Assembly (NCBI GenBank): GCA_033297205.1
Contig: MU859121.1
Span: forward strand, 107,258-171,257
DNA from: Pseudoneurospora amorphoporcata
Lineage: Eukaryota > Ascomycota > Sordariomycetes > Sordariales > Sordariaceae
DNA: 64,000 nucleotides
Direction of reading: 5' to 3'
Part shown: piece by piece, positions 44,101 to 54,100 of the stretch
How the letters are laid out: every line of letters begins with the position of its first letter
Position numbering within the stretch: the stretch's first letter is position 1
Made by a program: the position numbers and the translations under genes
The notes under the pieces: generated by a model
The model's database searches: none
The model's input: only the letters and a program-made list of their open reading frames with translations
What the model was told of the DNA's origin: nothing

Positions 44101-44424
44101 ATCGCTGGCATCGCCGCCGGCTGGAGCTGGGAGCGCTGGCTCCTGCGCGCGGAGATGGAGAAGGCTGCTGGCGAGCTTCGGCTCGCTGACATGGTTACCC
44201 CCGGCGAAGCCATGCGTGAGGCAGGAAAGATGATTGCTGATGTGCATGCTGTTGTGGAGGAAGGTAGGAATATCGGGTCTGGGTTCCGCATGCTCAGGGG
44301 GTATACGAGGAAGCCGAGTACTAGCTTGGCGGCGAGGGAGAGGGAGGTGAAGAGGCAGAGGGAAGTGGATGGGGAGAGGGTGGGGTTTATTGATATGGTT
44401 TTGGATACTGATAGTCTTGCTTAG
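41188..44424 (+). CDS. Large fungal protein with C-terminal SAM-dependent methyltransferase fold
   Basis: The single-exon gene encodes 1,078 aa. The N-terminal two thirds (to about 590) are polar, Pro/Ser/Glu-rich and probably disordered, with RRSLRRLSRASIGQRLSLSRL at about 171-191 and a Glu/Lys-rich block at about 550-580. From about 735 to 890 a class I methyltransferase fold is readable: motif I ARILDLAGQGACDWAWHCA (DLAGQGA in place of the usual DxGxGxG), strand 2 TKIYTVTTKTL, motif III-like KLPFSDNQFDLISARELH, the post-motif ECMRVLKPGGYLEFSVLDAD, and a later ARLRRAGFDDIRRAW. The KPGGYLEFSV element is typical of Methyltransf_11-type enzymes. A helical C-terminal part contains GWSWERWLLRAEMEKAAGE. 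Substrate unknown; degenerate motif I makes activity uncertain. No adjacent secondary-metabolite genes are seen, so a LaeA-type role is not supported by context. Confidence 0.72.
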   Translation: MSDLLILPSTTYRPPSPQGRRRMARTLNPIMEEPEQTDTETQQQEKRGHFNNFQNNTSSNWPVNQKIEQWLAPFSPLSDHFPTPRGLHFLAAPILPATPSCISSYRGPDTDADDTSSETSSSNPSSGAWNNKRSSAMTDVTEFDDLYDISDEETQRKEMLQANGIGRHMSSRRSLRRLSRASIGQRLSLSRLVIPADIQADAKKNMTSPIPPTPPSAIAMSPAVKSLMELRQIQEIPNVSAPPSLDGSINSEEMAAMSAPPTPLIGAQDNVDEDWSGVRLQPGALETLQALSSNHESEYDETPAPEQVIEVPQEMSREMSQTRQLPRLMTSLNRAPSGQRRSLAELSRLEIPSPGGFFSELSSATRRTWNMGSQAEEPYPYQPPTSTTAENFYKTPWQNAPNTIPPPPPRPLHLDDGPSNIVERVVEVPAGLNPEELPTAVRVEATPVTAVRLPAAEPEEPVLEQIAEETFSPMGGNEIVANEIVDDYDAKYFAEQQTTSLSHIERTELWLMAQRAYLQGVVGFSDETEVPEHLKLGLEEPEAEVEVKVEEKAEEKTEEPAKEITVESETKQKKSVRFSEITIKETVPKSLPSKLVRMENAFYRAFTDAAVKTCPNDVFVNRQPRFEALQAQRVALKDAHRNQLLGKFQLSVVPQSAKKRMSANVARGDDVLVDDPEKLRAEKEAEARSQMNMATWHVAATKLLNGGRLICAPVAKRLARQSRFAPGADGVSRDRARILDLAGQGACDWAWHCALQYPNTKIYTVTTKTLRQLSNSNIRGPPNHRQVAVDRLTKLPFSDNQFDLISARELHAVLKLFGENGADEWDACLKECMRVLKPGGYLEFSVLDADIMNAGPLGNAKAVEFGFALQTLGYDPNPTRSFMARLRRAGFDDIRRAWMCMPMGPRHSTKPPAPPPKAETPGLPPVNLKLTKPIKDSDSGIDLSNSSSSGEGPITLELEAMVSGSTDNVAAIAGIAAGWSWERWLLRAEMEKAAGELRLADMVTPGEAMREAGKMIADVHAVVEEGRNIGSGFRMLRGYTRKPSTSLAAREREVKRQREVDGERVGFIDMVLDTDSLA

Positions 44425-45890
44425 CTGCAATGGAGGATGGAGGATAGTTTTTGTTTTGTTTTAGTGGGAGGTTCTAGGTGAACAGTTGGTGACTGGGAAG
44501 GAATTGATAGTGGACGGTGGACAGTTCTTGATGAACGATTGATATTCTCTTTGTTGATCTCCAGGTTTTTTCTTGTACTCATTATGGCAAGTGGTGTAGT
44601 TGATGTGCCTAGGGACGGTTCTACCAGAATGCTGTGGAATACATAATACATGCTGGCAATGGAGTGTCAATCAACCGCTCGGTCCTTTCCTATGTGGTTG
44701 TCAAGATTCACAATGTCTAGGTTCATTCAAGTGTCACTACAGATACCATCTCTCAACTGGTAGGAGAACAAAACACCTGGCTCTGGTTGTTGGACTAATA
44801 AACCCCCAAGCATAATTGAGCATCCAAACGACAGGCGAATAGTGAGTGGTGACTCAATATATAACTAGAAGAACCCCGGCATCTTCGAACTTGGTCTCCC
44901 AGAAATATCTTGTTCCATCCGCGCCTTCAAAAAAATGAAGTTGGTGGTATTACCTGACCGAAGGGTGTGATATAAGAAGAAACAAGAGGAAACGAGAAAA
45001 GAAGAAAGAAAGAAGGAAAGAAAAGTAGAAAAACTAGAATTCAACGTCGATTCCTTCCAGCACAAAATGGTTACGACCAAGCCCACCGTACCTCTAGCCA
45101 TCTAATCCCTTCAACCTAACTCTTGGGCCAAACAACTCCGGTATCTCTCCGACTGCTGAGCTGCTGAGCTTTTCTTCACGCAAGCTGTAATTTATTGCTT
45201 GGTTATTGCTCGGTTTCTTCGCAATTCGTCCATGGACTTGAATCGTACTCTTTGCAAGTACGCTCTGGGGGGGGGGGGGGGGGGGGGGGGGTGACAAAAC
45301 ACCCCCCCCCCACACACAAAAGAAAAAATAACGCCGAAGCAGNNNNNNNNNNGGAAATCTAATCCCTTCCGCACTCCCCGCACTTTTCATTACAGCGTCG
45401 CTCTACCTGCTTAGCCGCTCCATACGGTCTTTTTCTACAATCTTTTGAGTCTGATCTATCTCCTAAAAGTTTACCTAACGATACAATGTCACCGCGAAAA
45501 AAAAAGTTGTGTTGAAAGCAGACTCCTTTGTGGGCTCTGTGATATACCTGGCTTCGAATTGACTGCGCCATGTTAACTCTCAACAAGACTCCTGCTTTTC
45601 TCTGTGCTCGTTTGAATCAGATTCTTTGTCTGAGGCGATCATCACTTCCAGGAAGAAGGTTCCTGAACCATTATTGACATATTGAGCTCCCATTCCCATC
45701 CGCTGGCATGTCGCTTCACCGCTCGGGTCCTCGGAGTGCCGCCGCTCAGATGATGGGATCGAAACACCACTAGTAGAAGTGTTTGGGTGTTCCATCCTTG
45801 ATTGAGGATTTGAAGATACGGATGCACCGGTGTGAGTCCGTTGCAGGCTGAGAGACAACCGTCTTCTCCTTTTGTCTAATTTTGATCCAG
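44425..45890. other. Gene-poor region with assembly gap and homopolymers
   Basis: The 3' side of the methyltransferase gene is followed by low-complexity sequence. A G25 run lies at 45267-45291, a C10 run at 45302-45311, and ten undetermined bases at 45343-45352 mark a contig join. Frames crossing the gap are artefacts. No gene is supported, though exons of a gene at about 45.9 kb could lie in or beyond the gap. Confidence 0.6.
45343..45352. other. Assembly gap of ten N
   Basis: Ten undetermined bases interrupt the sequence, close to the G25 and C10 runs. The true gap length is unknown, and the order of the flanks depends on the scaffolding used. Confidence 0.98.
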
Positions 45891-46478
45891 ATCATGCTCT
45901 GCCGGGTAATCAACGAACTGGACATGAAGCCAGCATCGGACGCACAAGATGCGGCTACATCTGCAACAGGACAACCCGCCAACGACACCTCAAGCAACAG
46001 CGTCGAAACAATGAGCGTGGATGACTACATGAGAAAGCGAGAACTCGAGAAGGGGTTCGAGAAGCAGTTCTCAGAGAAGAAGGACCAGAATACATCTCGG
46101 TCGTAGGACGGTGTCTCGACAGTTTTGTCAATATCGAAGGGTTGCAGAGCGAGGACTTTTGTCAAGAGTTTTATGTGGACGTGATCTCCAAGCTTCAGGA
46201 GGCACTCGAGAAGTCCATGAAGTTAAAAACAAGTAAGCCAAACACGTATTTTGTCGCAACGGGATAAAAGGGGAGGGTGAACTACGAAAAAAAAAAAAAA
46301 AATGACAAAAGAATAAAAGAAAAAAAAAAAAAAAAAATGACAAAAGAATAAAAGAAAAAAAAAAAAAAAAATAGAACTCGTGGAAGCCGCCATTGCCAAA
46401 CCCTGTGGCCGTGAGTAATTGTTCAACATTGAGGAAAACCTGGAGCGGGAAAGAGCAGGAATTCTCGCCTTGCTCTAA
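45891..46478 (+). pseudogene. Coding-like remnant with one frame break, family unrecognised
   Basis: After a possible acceptor (TTGATCCAG, ending 45890) a frame reads MLCRVINELDMKPASD, then SVDDYMRKRELEKGFEKQF. Near 46080 the coding character moves to another frame: PEYISVVGRCLDSFVNIEGL, then SEDFCQEFYVDVISKLQEAL. That frame runs to a GTAAGC donor at 46233. A following intron containing the A-rich repeat would end at 46374, then a short exon (KLVEAAIAKPCG) with a GTGAGT donor at 46411, and a last piece to TAA 46478. Helical, amphipathic character in two frames suggests a real gene that has suffered one indel. The 5' part may be lost or beyond the assembly gap. No family was recognised and splice sites are guesses. 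Confidence 0.3.
46287..46371. repeat. Tandem A-rich unit, period 35 bp
   Basis: Poly(A) runs alternate with the unit ATGACAAAAGAATAAAAG. The unit occurs at 46302-46319 and again 35 bases later, and is flanked by A tracts of about 15-18 bases. It looks like a slippage or local duplication event. It lies in a possible intron of the coding-like remnant. Confidence 0.8.
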
Positions 46479-49400
46479 ATACATCTTAACAAAGGCTTTA
46501 ACAATCAGAGTCACAGCTTTCATTGGGCTCCCTATTAGTTCCGTTAGCTCCAGAAAAGCATCGACTTTGGCTGGATGTCATACTTTGGGCCTTCCCAGTC
46601 TTCAGTCAGAAAAGACACTCACCAAGGGTATGACTGGGCAAAATGTTAGAGCAATGAAGGGCAAACCCGCTCACACACCGGGAATTTTTCTACACGTACC
46701 TTACTCTGTTTCGCATGGCCCGCTGGAGATCTTCACGCAATTCAGGCCAATCTTGTGAGAAAGAAGTATTCATGACAGAGTTCGAGCTATACTTTCCCTT
46801 TCCGAACCTCCAACTACTTTTGAGAACTTAGGGAATTACAGTGTTTGCGAGACAGTTGCAAAGTTACGGCGTGTTGAGTGCAACTAGGAGGCAACTTGCT
46901 CATTAACAAGTCCGAAGTAATTCGTGTGATCCCGGGATCATCTGGTATATTGAATTAGCGCTACTTAGCACAAAACACGAGATTATGAGTGGTGAAGAGA
47001 ATGGCGATGGTTACTTATCACCCAAAACCTCCGAACTTCTAGGGTATTCGCAGGAAATCATAGGATGAGGGCAGGTTTTCCCAAGAGAATGTCATCGTGA
47101 ATGGCGGCTTGTTAAGCCATCCTGCCATGTGAATCAAAAACCCTTGAAAGCAAAGGGATACGCGTGAAGGAGTTGTCGGACACTGCTCAGACGGGTGGTT
47201 TATACCTAGCTGTCATGATGCATCATTGGCAAGCCATATTATCAAATTTACACAACCGTCGTGTCTGTGATTCCCGAAAAGGGTGATGCGGAGATGACAA
47301 CTAGAGTTTCTCGCTGCTAAAAACGAGTGTGTAATAGGAGAGTGGACATGTGTAGCACCTCCGATGAGGTGCCGTAGGTCCACATATGGAGCACTTCACC
47401 CACAGGAAAATATGCCTTTGACATACTCCTGTCCCGAGAAGTTAACGACCTAGCGCAGTGAAGCAGCAAAATGGAAACTCTCCATAACTCAACATTGCAT
47501 GTGAGATTGTCTCGTTGCCCATCTTGAATATGAAGGGTCTCAGGGGACTCGCGAAGGCCGAAGACAAGGCTAACAGCTGAGTGCCCCTATCGGAAGCAAA
47601 AGGCGCGTACCAGCCGAGCCAACCCTATCAGCTCCCAAACGAAGACGGGGAAAAGCCTTTGAAAGGATAGCCCATATTGACTGACTGGATCGATAGTCTT
47701 AACAAAGCCGGTGAGCTCGTGCCACTCCACGTAGTGAGTGCTCGTGGTGTTGCTGAGAACGAATGGGGTGGCTGGGACGAACAGGGATCCTGTCTCCAAG
47801 TCTCCAACGTGCCAATCAGATGTTACGGTCTATAGCATCCCAGTAAGATAAGAGCCCTTGACCGTCCGCCTTGGATGGAGGTCTGTAATAAACCGCGATT
47901 CATGATGAGCGTTTCTTAGGTGGAAAGGGGGGCTGTTAGGTCTGTGCAGGACCATGGACCACACTCACTACCTAGGTTCACCTGCGATTTCAGGCTAGCT
48001 GCAGTCTCGAGTTGAGTACCTAGTGGGGTGGGAAGTTGGTCACCTTTAATCTTGACCGGTCCTGTAACCTGTTGGCGTGTATGATAATGGATGTTGTGAA
48101 ACGTACTTCATGGACATCTATAGATGAACGCTGGCGGAGGGATTGGAAGGACCCAGATGTTCGTTTCTTTTCGATAACCAGTGTCCTTGGTGGACTACTG
48201 GTGGATATCGGAACTCAGCTCCTCAACTCAATTTGACCATGTAGGCTCACAAGGTAGCGGCATTGCTCGAGGATGGGGCACGCCGTTGAAGCACGGCAGC
48301 CCGAGAGGTGCCGAGAATATTGGTGTCCGGGGACTAGCTGAGATAGCGTAACGGAAGACGAGAGTCGCCATCGGTGAGAGTGTTCCTCTTGTGTGGATGC
48401 TGTTAACGGCTCTCCAAGGGTCTGATTAAGAGACTTCACGCTTTGTCCGGCCGCAATGCTACGGTTTGAACGGATGACGGGTGGAGGTGTGTGTCAGTGC
48501 TGTAAACCTTCCAAAACCATCACCCGTGATCCGTCCTATATCGTCCGTCCATCCCATATCCCATCAATTAATAGGTATATCGTTTCCCACCCGCCGTGCC
48601 GTTCTTGATTTTCATGCGTAATCGACTGGGCCGATCTGACTTGCACCAAGGGCTGCATGCGTCTCGCCTGTTCCAGCTTGGTAATGAGCAAAGAAGCCGA
48701 CAACGTGCCTTGAGATAGCGGAACTGATGCCCGTCGAGTTCGTAGGATCAATACTTGTATAGTTCTGCTGATGATCAGCCGTCTTGGAGGCGCGGACAAG
48801 TCAGACGCCGACATGGCCGGCTAGCTGACAGTGGGAAGTCGTGACAGCCGAAGACCGACCCGTTTCTCCCCAAAGTGAAATGGCATCTGCCATGAGAATC
48901 GGCAAGAGACACAACATTGACATTGATTGGCAAGAGACATGCGGAGGCTGTGACTGCCTGGCTGAAATGGAGGATGATGTTGTGTTGCAGTGGGAATTCC
49001 GTCACACATGAGAACAGCAATGGTGAAGACGGGACTGGAGCGGAGCTCTTCCCCCACAGCCCAGCCCGCCGAACCAGTGGGAGACCCGCGCTCCAGTTGG
49101 CATCCACCTCTCGTCCCAATGCCAGATGACCATTGGACCGTTGGCCGCTTTGGCGGAGAATGAGCCTAACCCCCACCGGACATGGCCCGGGCACGCTTTC
49201 AACGGTCGTCGAGACCTGGGTCAGCACATGCAGGCTAGCCCAGATGCGGCAAGGCTCCGAAAGCGAGCCCTACACGGCGAGTTCCATTCTCACATCGCGA
49301 CTGCTTCTATCGCTCACAGTGCGTTGAGACGTCCAGTCGAACTTGGCCGACTCTGCTTCTCCTGCCGAAGGGGGGTTACATGCGGAGGAGGTGGGCAGCC

Positions 49401-51184
49401 GAGTCAAAGAGCTCAGGTGCAATATACCTACATACATGTGCATGTGTGGTGGACTGCACTTGCAGACATGCAGTGAGCTGCGCAGCGGGATGGATGGATC
49501 ATGCGTGGGTGGTGGATTGCGTCCAAGCTGAGCTCGAGGTTGACTTGAGCGTCCAGACTGAGAAGAAGCCCGTTCTCCTGAGGACGAGGTTTTGCGTGAA
49601 GGACGGCAATACAGGAGTAAAGGCAGGAGGGACTGAAAAAATAGAGGGACAGGCAAGGAAAGAGGACGGAGGTCCTGGTCAGGTAGGCTGATGATCTAGG
49701 CTGGCTACCTTAGAACCTCTAGCTGTATGTAGTAGCTGTCAATGGTTAGGAGCTTGGATGCACCTCTATGCATCCATCCAAAACGTCCAACCTCAGGAAA
49801 GCTTGCGACGTCTTCTTCCTTCTCCATTGGCTGAAGCTGGCCGCAAGAACCCTGGGGCTGATGATAAACGCCCATTCAGTTCCTTATCTCTCTTCAGTTG
49901 TGTCGTAGGTAGGTAGGTAGGTAGTGATTCACCATGTCAATGTGCCTGCCTACCTTTTCAGAGCTTTGCAATGCTCCTCCCACAATACGGTCTTTGTCTT
50001 TGTTCTTCTCCCTCTTACAACTGGTGCCTAGAGGTACCGTTCACACAGGAAAAGTTCCCCCGTGAAAAAAGAAGGAAACACCGATGATTTGATCCAAGGT
50101 GCCTTCCAAAGCCCAGTTGCAGACAGTCTGAGGTAGAAACAAGCGCCGGCGGCAGTCGCAGCCAAGAGAGGACGGCACCAAGGTTGTCAGGCAGCGTTTG
50201 GACCGTGCAGGGCTCCAGCTTTCAGCCCGCGGTCGCTACCTTCCCGCTCCAAAATTGTCATCATCCACTGCAGTATCTCCGGGCAGGCAGGCAGGCAAGT
50301 AGGGAGACTCGCACCTTCGAGCGAGGTACTAGCTCGTCATCTGAAACCGAACGAGAAAATCTACGGCTGTGTCTTTCTGTCCATCGTGGGGACTCGTCCG
50401 CATTGCCTCGTGCTCTTCTCAGCAAGAACTCATCTCCTTTGAGTTAGGCTGAGCAGCAAAGCCCTCAGCTGTGAGCTTCCATCCCCCTTCAAACCCGCCC
50501 ACGCACATCAAGTTCCGAGAACCCCCACGGCACCGCACCGAACGCTCGCCAAACAAAATCCTCCACCTTTCTCCATCGGCCACCCCCGTTGTCGCGCCTC
50601 CCCGTCATCTCCGCCTCTCCGCTTCTCCATCCGCTTCCCCATCGGCCCATCCGCTTGATCCCCTCCTCGGTCCTCCCGTACTGTACCGACTACCGTCAAC
50701 CGCCCCGTGCCCCGACGTCCGCGCCCGCAGAATGTCCTTGTGATGCAACACAGCTGAGCTGCCCAAGCACCCCAGCTCCCTTAAGCCGCAGTCCGCAGCC
50801 CGCAGTCCGTCACAGCCTATCGTCTCGTCTCTATCATGTTGCGCAATTCAGCTCACAGAGGCCCTTGTTGATGTGTGAAGATTGGAAAAAGTTCGTTGGT
50901 GGGCTTTGAAGCTGAAGCTGGTGCAACACTGGTTGCCCAGGACTATCGGCAGTATCCAGAGGGGACTTCATCCAGACGGGACTTCGGTGTTCTCGGTATC
51001 TTTTCGGTCTCGCGCCGCTTTGCCTATTGAGCGCGCAAACTCGTCGCTATTGCCGTCGTGGTCGGGTCCGGAGGCTTTCTCAGTCTTGCTCGCCTCATCT
51101 CTCACGCACTCGGCAGTGCTACCCTGTCGGCATCGGCCTTAGCGCCGGTCCCAACTCAAACTCTATTGTTCAACCACACGCGCC
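46479..51184. other. Long gene-poor region upstream of the zinc-finger gene
   Basis: About 4.7 kb have no convincing gene on either strand. Overlapping frames of up to 150 codons occur around 48.8-49.7 kb on both strands but show no motifs, consistent composition or splice logic. A (GTAG)5 repeat lies at 49905-49924, and short GGCA repeats occur near 50283. The last 700 bases are CT-rich and probably the promoter and leader of the zinc-finger gene. Decayed sequence too old to recognise may be present. Confidence 0.5.
49905..49924. repeat. (GTAG)5 microsatellite
   Basis: Five perfect GTAG units lie in the gene-poor region upstream of the zinc-finger gene. This is an ordinary simple repeat. 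Confidence 0.9.
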
Positions 51185-54100
51185 ATGGCCACCGAACATA
51201 TCGCGCCCCCTCCGCCTCCGGCGCCGGCGCAACCGGTCCAGTCGCCGGCCCTCTCGCGCCCGGACCACCGTAACTCATTAACTGCGCCGCCGCTCCCACC
51301 TCCACCGTCGGGCCTTGCACCTCCTCCGGGCCCCGGTCCCGGCCCCATCCACAGTCCGGCCACCGGTACCGGACCTGGCTGTGTCGCAGCCTCCGTAGCT
51401 GCGCCTCATCAGACGTCTCATCCTCACAGTCACGCACATCCTCACGCCCACACACACGCTCATCCTCATCCGTCTGCGCCGCCACCCTCTTCTGTGTCCT
51501 ATGACCCTTCCTTGGATCCCGCCATCAAGCACCTGCTCGACCAGCAAGCCGAGATTCAGGCCAAGCTGGCCGCTCTTCTTCCTCAGAAATATGGACCTAA
51601 TATCAAGGTCGAGCTCGACATGTTGCGCCATAAGTACCGTGTTTTGCGCGCATATGCCGACGAGAATCGTGAGCCCTTCCGCCCCTCTGCCTTTATCCCA
51701 TGCCATCCACCATCCCGTCATGTTTTATTAGCCTCACGTCCCGATTTGTGGGACCAACCCAAGCGCCACCCGTGCTGATGGCGCCATAAACAGTGTCGTC
51801 TGACAAGATTCCCGTCTTGTCTGACATCGAGGAAGCGAGATCACTTCAGTATCGGTGCGAATGTATTGAGAGTGCATGTCTCGAGCACGGTAGGTCACCA
51901 CCGTCCCGCCTGTTTTGTCTCGAATCTGTTCTAAACCCACCTGTGTTGCCATTAGGCGTCGATCTCGGTGACCCCAGATTCGTCGACAGGCTCAAGTACG
52001 CCTTCTACTGCGACCTAGCACCGGAAGGGTATGCCGCTTGGCTAGACAGAAATCTGTCTCATTACGATCCCGTCTCCAAAGCCGTTCGGTTGCGTGACAG
52101 CTTGCCGCCGGCTTTCCGTCAACACCACTCCTACAAGTGCTGGGACGAGCGTTGCACACACTACATCTACGGATATCCTCATCCAGATGACCGGGACCAG
52201 CATGTTAAAGAGCACGCGGCCGTGTACAAAAGGGATTCAGGTCTCTCATTCGGTGGCACTCCGCCCATGATTTTCCCCGAGCCGTCGAGTGCGAGCTATA
52301 ATGGCGAATATCACAAGCCGCCCTCTTCGTATCACCACCTGCCTCGTCCTAACTCGGGCCTTCAGCTCGCTCCCCTAGCTACAAGTAGCCAGCCAAAAGA
52401 TCATCGGGAAGTCCTCAAGAGCTATTCTTTTGTTCCGGAGAAACCTCCTGGACCTCCTAGAGGGTCGGTCGACTCCGAGGTCGACCCGTTACTTCCGCCC
52501 CTGAAGCGTAGCCGAGTAGGCCAGCCACGGCTGGAGTCCATAGGAGAGCTTCGACTTCTAAGGGAAAACGGGCCTTGTTTACGGTGTAGAACAATGAAGA
52601 AGAGCGTGAGTAAGAACTCCTTACTACCCGTGGGGTATTGACTAACTTATACAGTGCGATTCCAACGATCCCTGTGGATTTTGCCCCGACATCGCAAGCT
52701 CACCGGACAATGACTTCTGGAGAGCCCTTGGGTGTTTCCGAGGATCACTAAGTAATCTCACCGATATAATGCTTCCAGGTACGTGGAGTTCTGCCATATA
52801 TGATACCACATATGCTAATCAACATCACAGCCTATCTGTCACCCAGACAGATGCAGACACCCATGACATCTCCTCTTGCTGTTCGCCGCAGCATGAACGA
52901 ATTCTTGGACAGAAGTTATGCCGTTGGCCATGATGTTGCCAACATGGTAATGGCTCATCTGGATTTTAACGATCGATTTTGGTGGACAGACGACCTCTCG
53001 AATCTGCCGCTCGCCAATCCAACCATCGCTTCGTTTTCACAAGAACCTGTTGAACGGTCACCCCCTATTTTAAAGGTCCTTGCCTCCAGTTGGAACCTGA
53101 ATGGAACCATATACAACTTCTGGAGGCTATTGCACTTGAGCGGGTCGATTTCTGACGGACGAATGCAGGAAGCGACGACCTATCCTGTCCTGTATCGAGC
53201 TAAGCTTTTGCTTCGCGAAACGCTTTTCTACGACTTTCAGCAACCGGAACCCGCGATCCATGGAGAGTCGACAAGCCCCGGAAGTCATATAGTCTTCGAC
53301 GATGTGGACACGTGCGGCCGCTTCCGTGTGCTGTACAGCTGCATGACACAGTTTCTCCAGGCGTTCGAAGCCCAGACGATGCGGCCTACACTACCGGACC
53401 CTCGGAGCTGGCTCGCTACCTTCTATTCACTGTGCATATTCAGTGTAGTGAGGACTTTGTTGGTGGACCGAATGGCGCAGTCGCGGATAACTTCTCCATC
53501 ACAGCAAGGCGTTCCTGCCATGCATGCCGTATACAAAGCGCTGGTGGGCGTATTTGCTTGGTCCGCACCCATGCTGCTTGACGGATCCGATATCGAGATG
53601 AGTCATGGCGACCGCGACCTTTTGGCTTCCGCAGCCACTGTCTTGGAAAGGGGCACGTGGACTGAACGAGGCATCTCAACCACCAAGGACTTTTTGATGT
53701 ATCTTGGTAGCGGAGAGATAGAAGGTCCCTATTTCAACGGGTTCCTGAAGCAGAGGTCACCAGCGAAGTCTGGCTCCTTCCTTCTGCCTCCCATTACAAG
53801 GTCGGGGGAAGATGCAAGAAAGCCACTGCCAGATACGCGATCCATGGCCAATCCATGGCATTCCATGACATCAAGCCAACCAGAGAAGGAGCCTTTTTCC
53901 TACAATATTTTCAAAGGAGAAGCAGATCGGATCCCGACGTCTCCTCAACTGATAGAGGCGGGAAGGCGGCATACCGTTGCTGAAAGCCCAACATATGTGA
54001 GGCCAGGTGGTCGTGGCCCAACGCCACCCATTGCTGCTTCAAGAATCAGATCCTCATACCAGCGGCCACCGCTGCGAAGAGTGTACTGTACGAAGTGCAA

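Noticed and set aside
41188..44424. Methyltransferase gene as a LaeA-type regulator of a metabolite cluster
   Set aside because: The protein is far longer than LaeA, and no polyketide synthase, peptide synthetase or other pathway gene is nearby.
48775..49691. Frames of 100-150 codons on both strands near 49 kb
   Set aside because: Opposite strands are equally open, as expected for GC-rich non-coding DNA, and no motif was seen.
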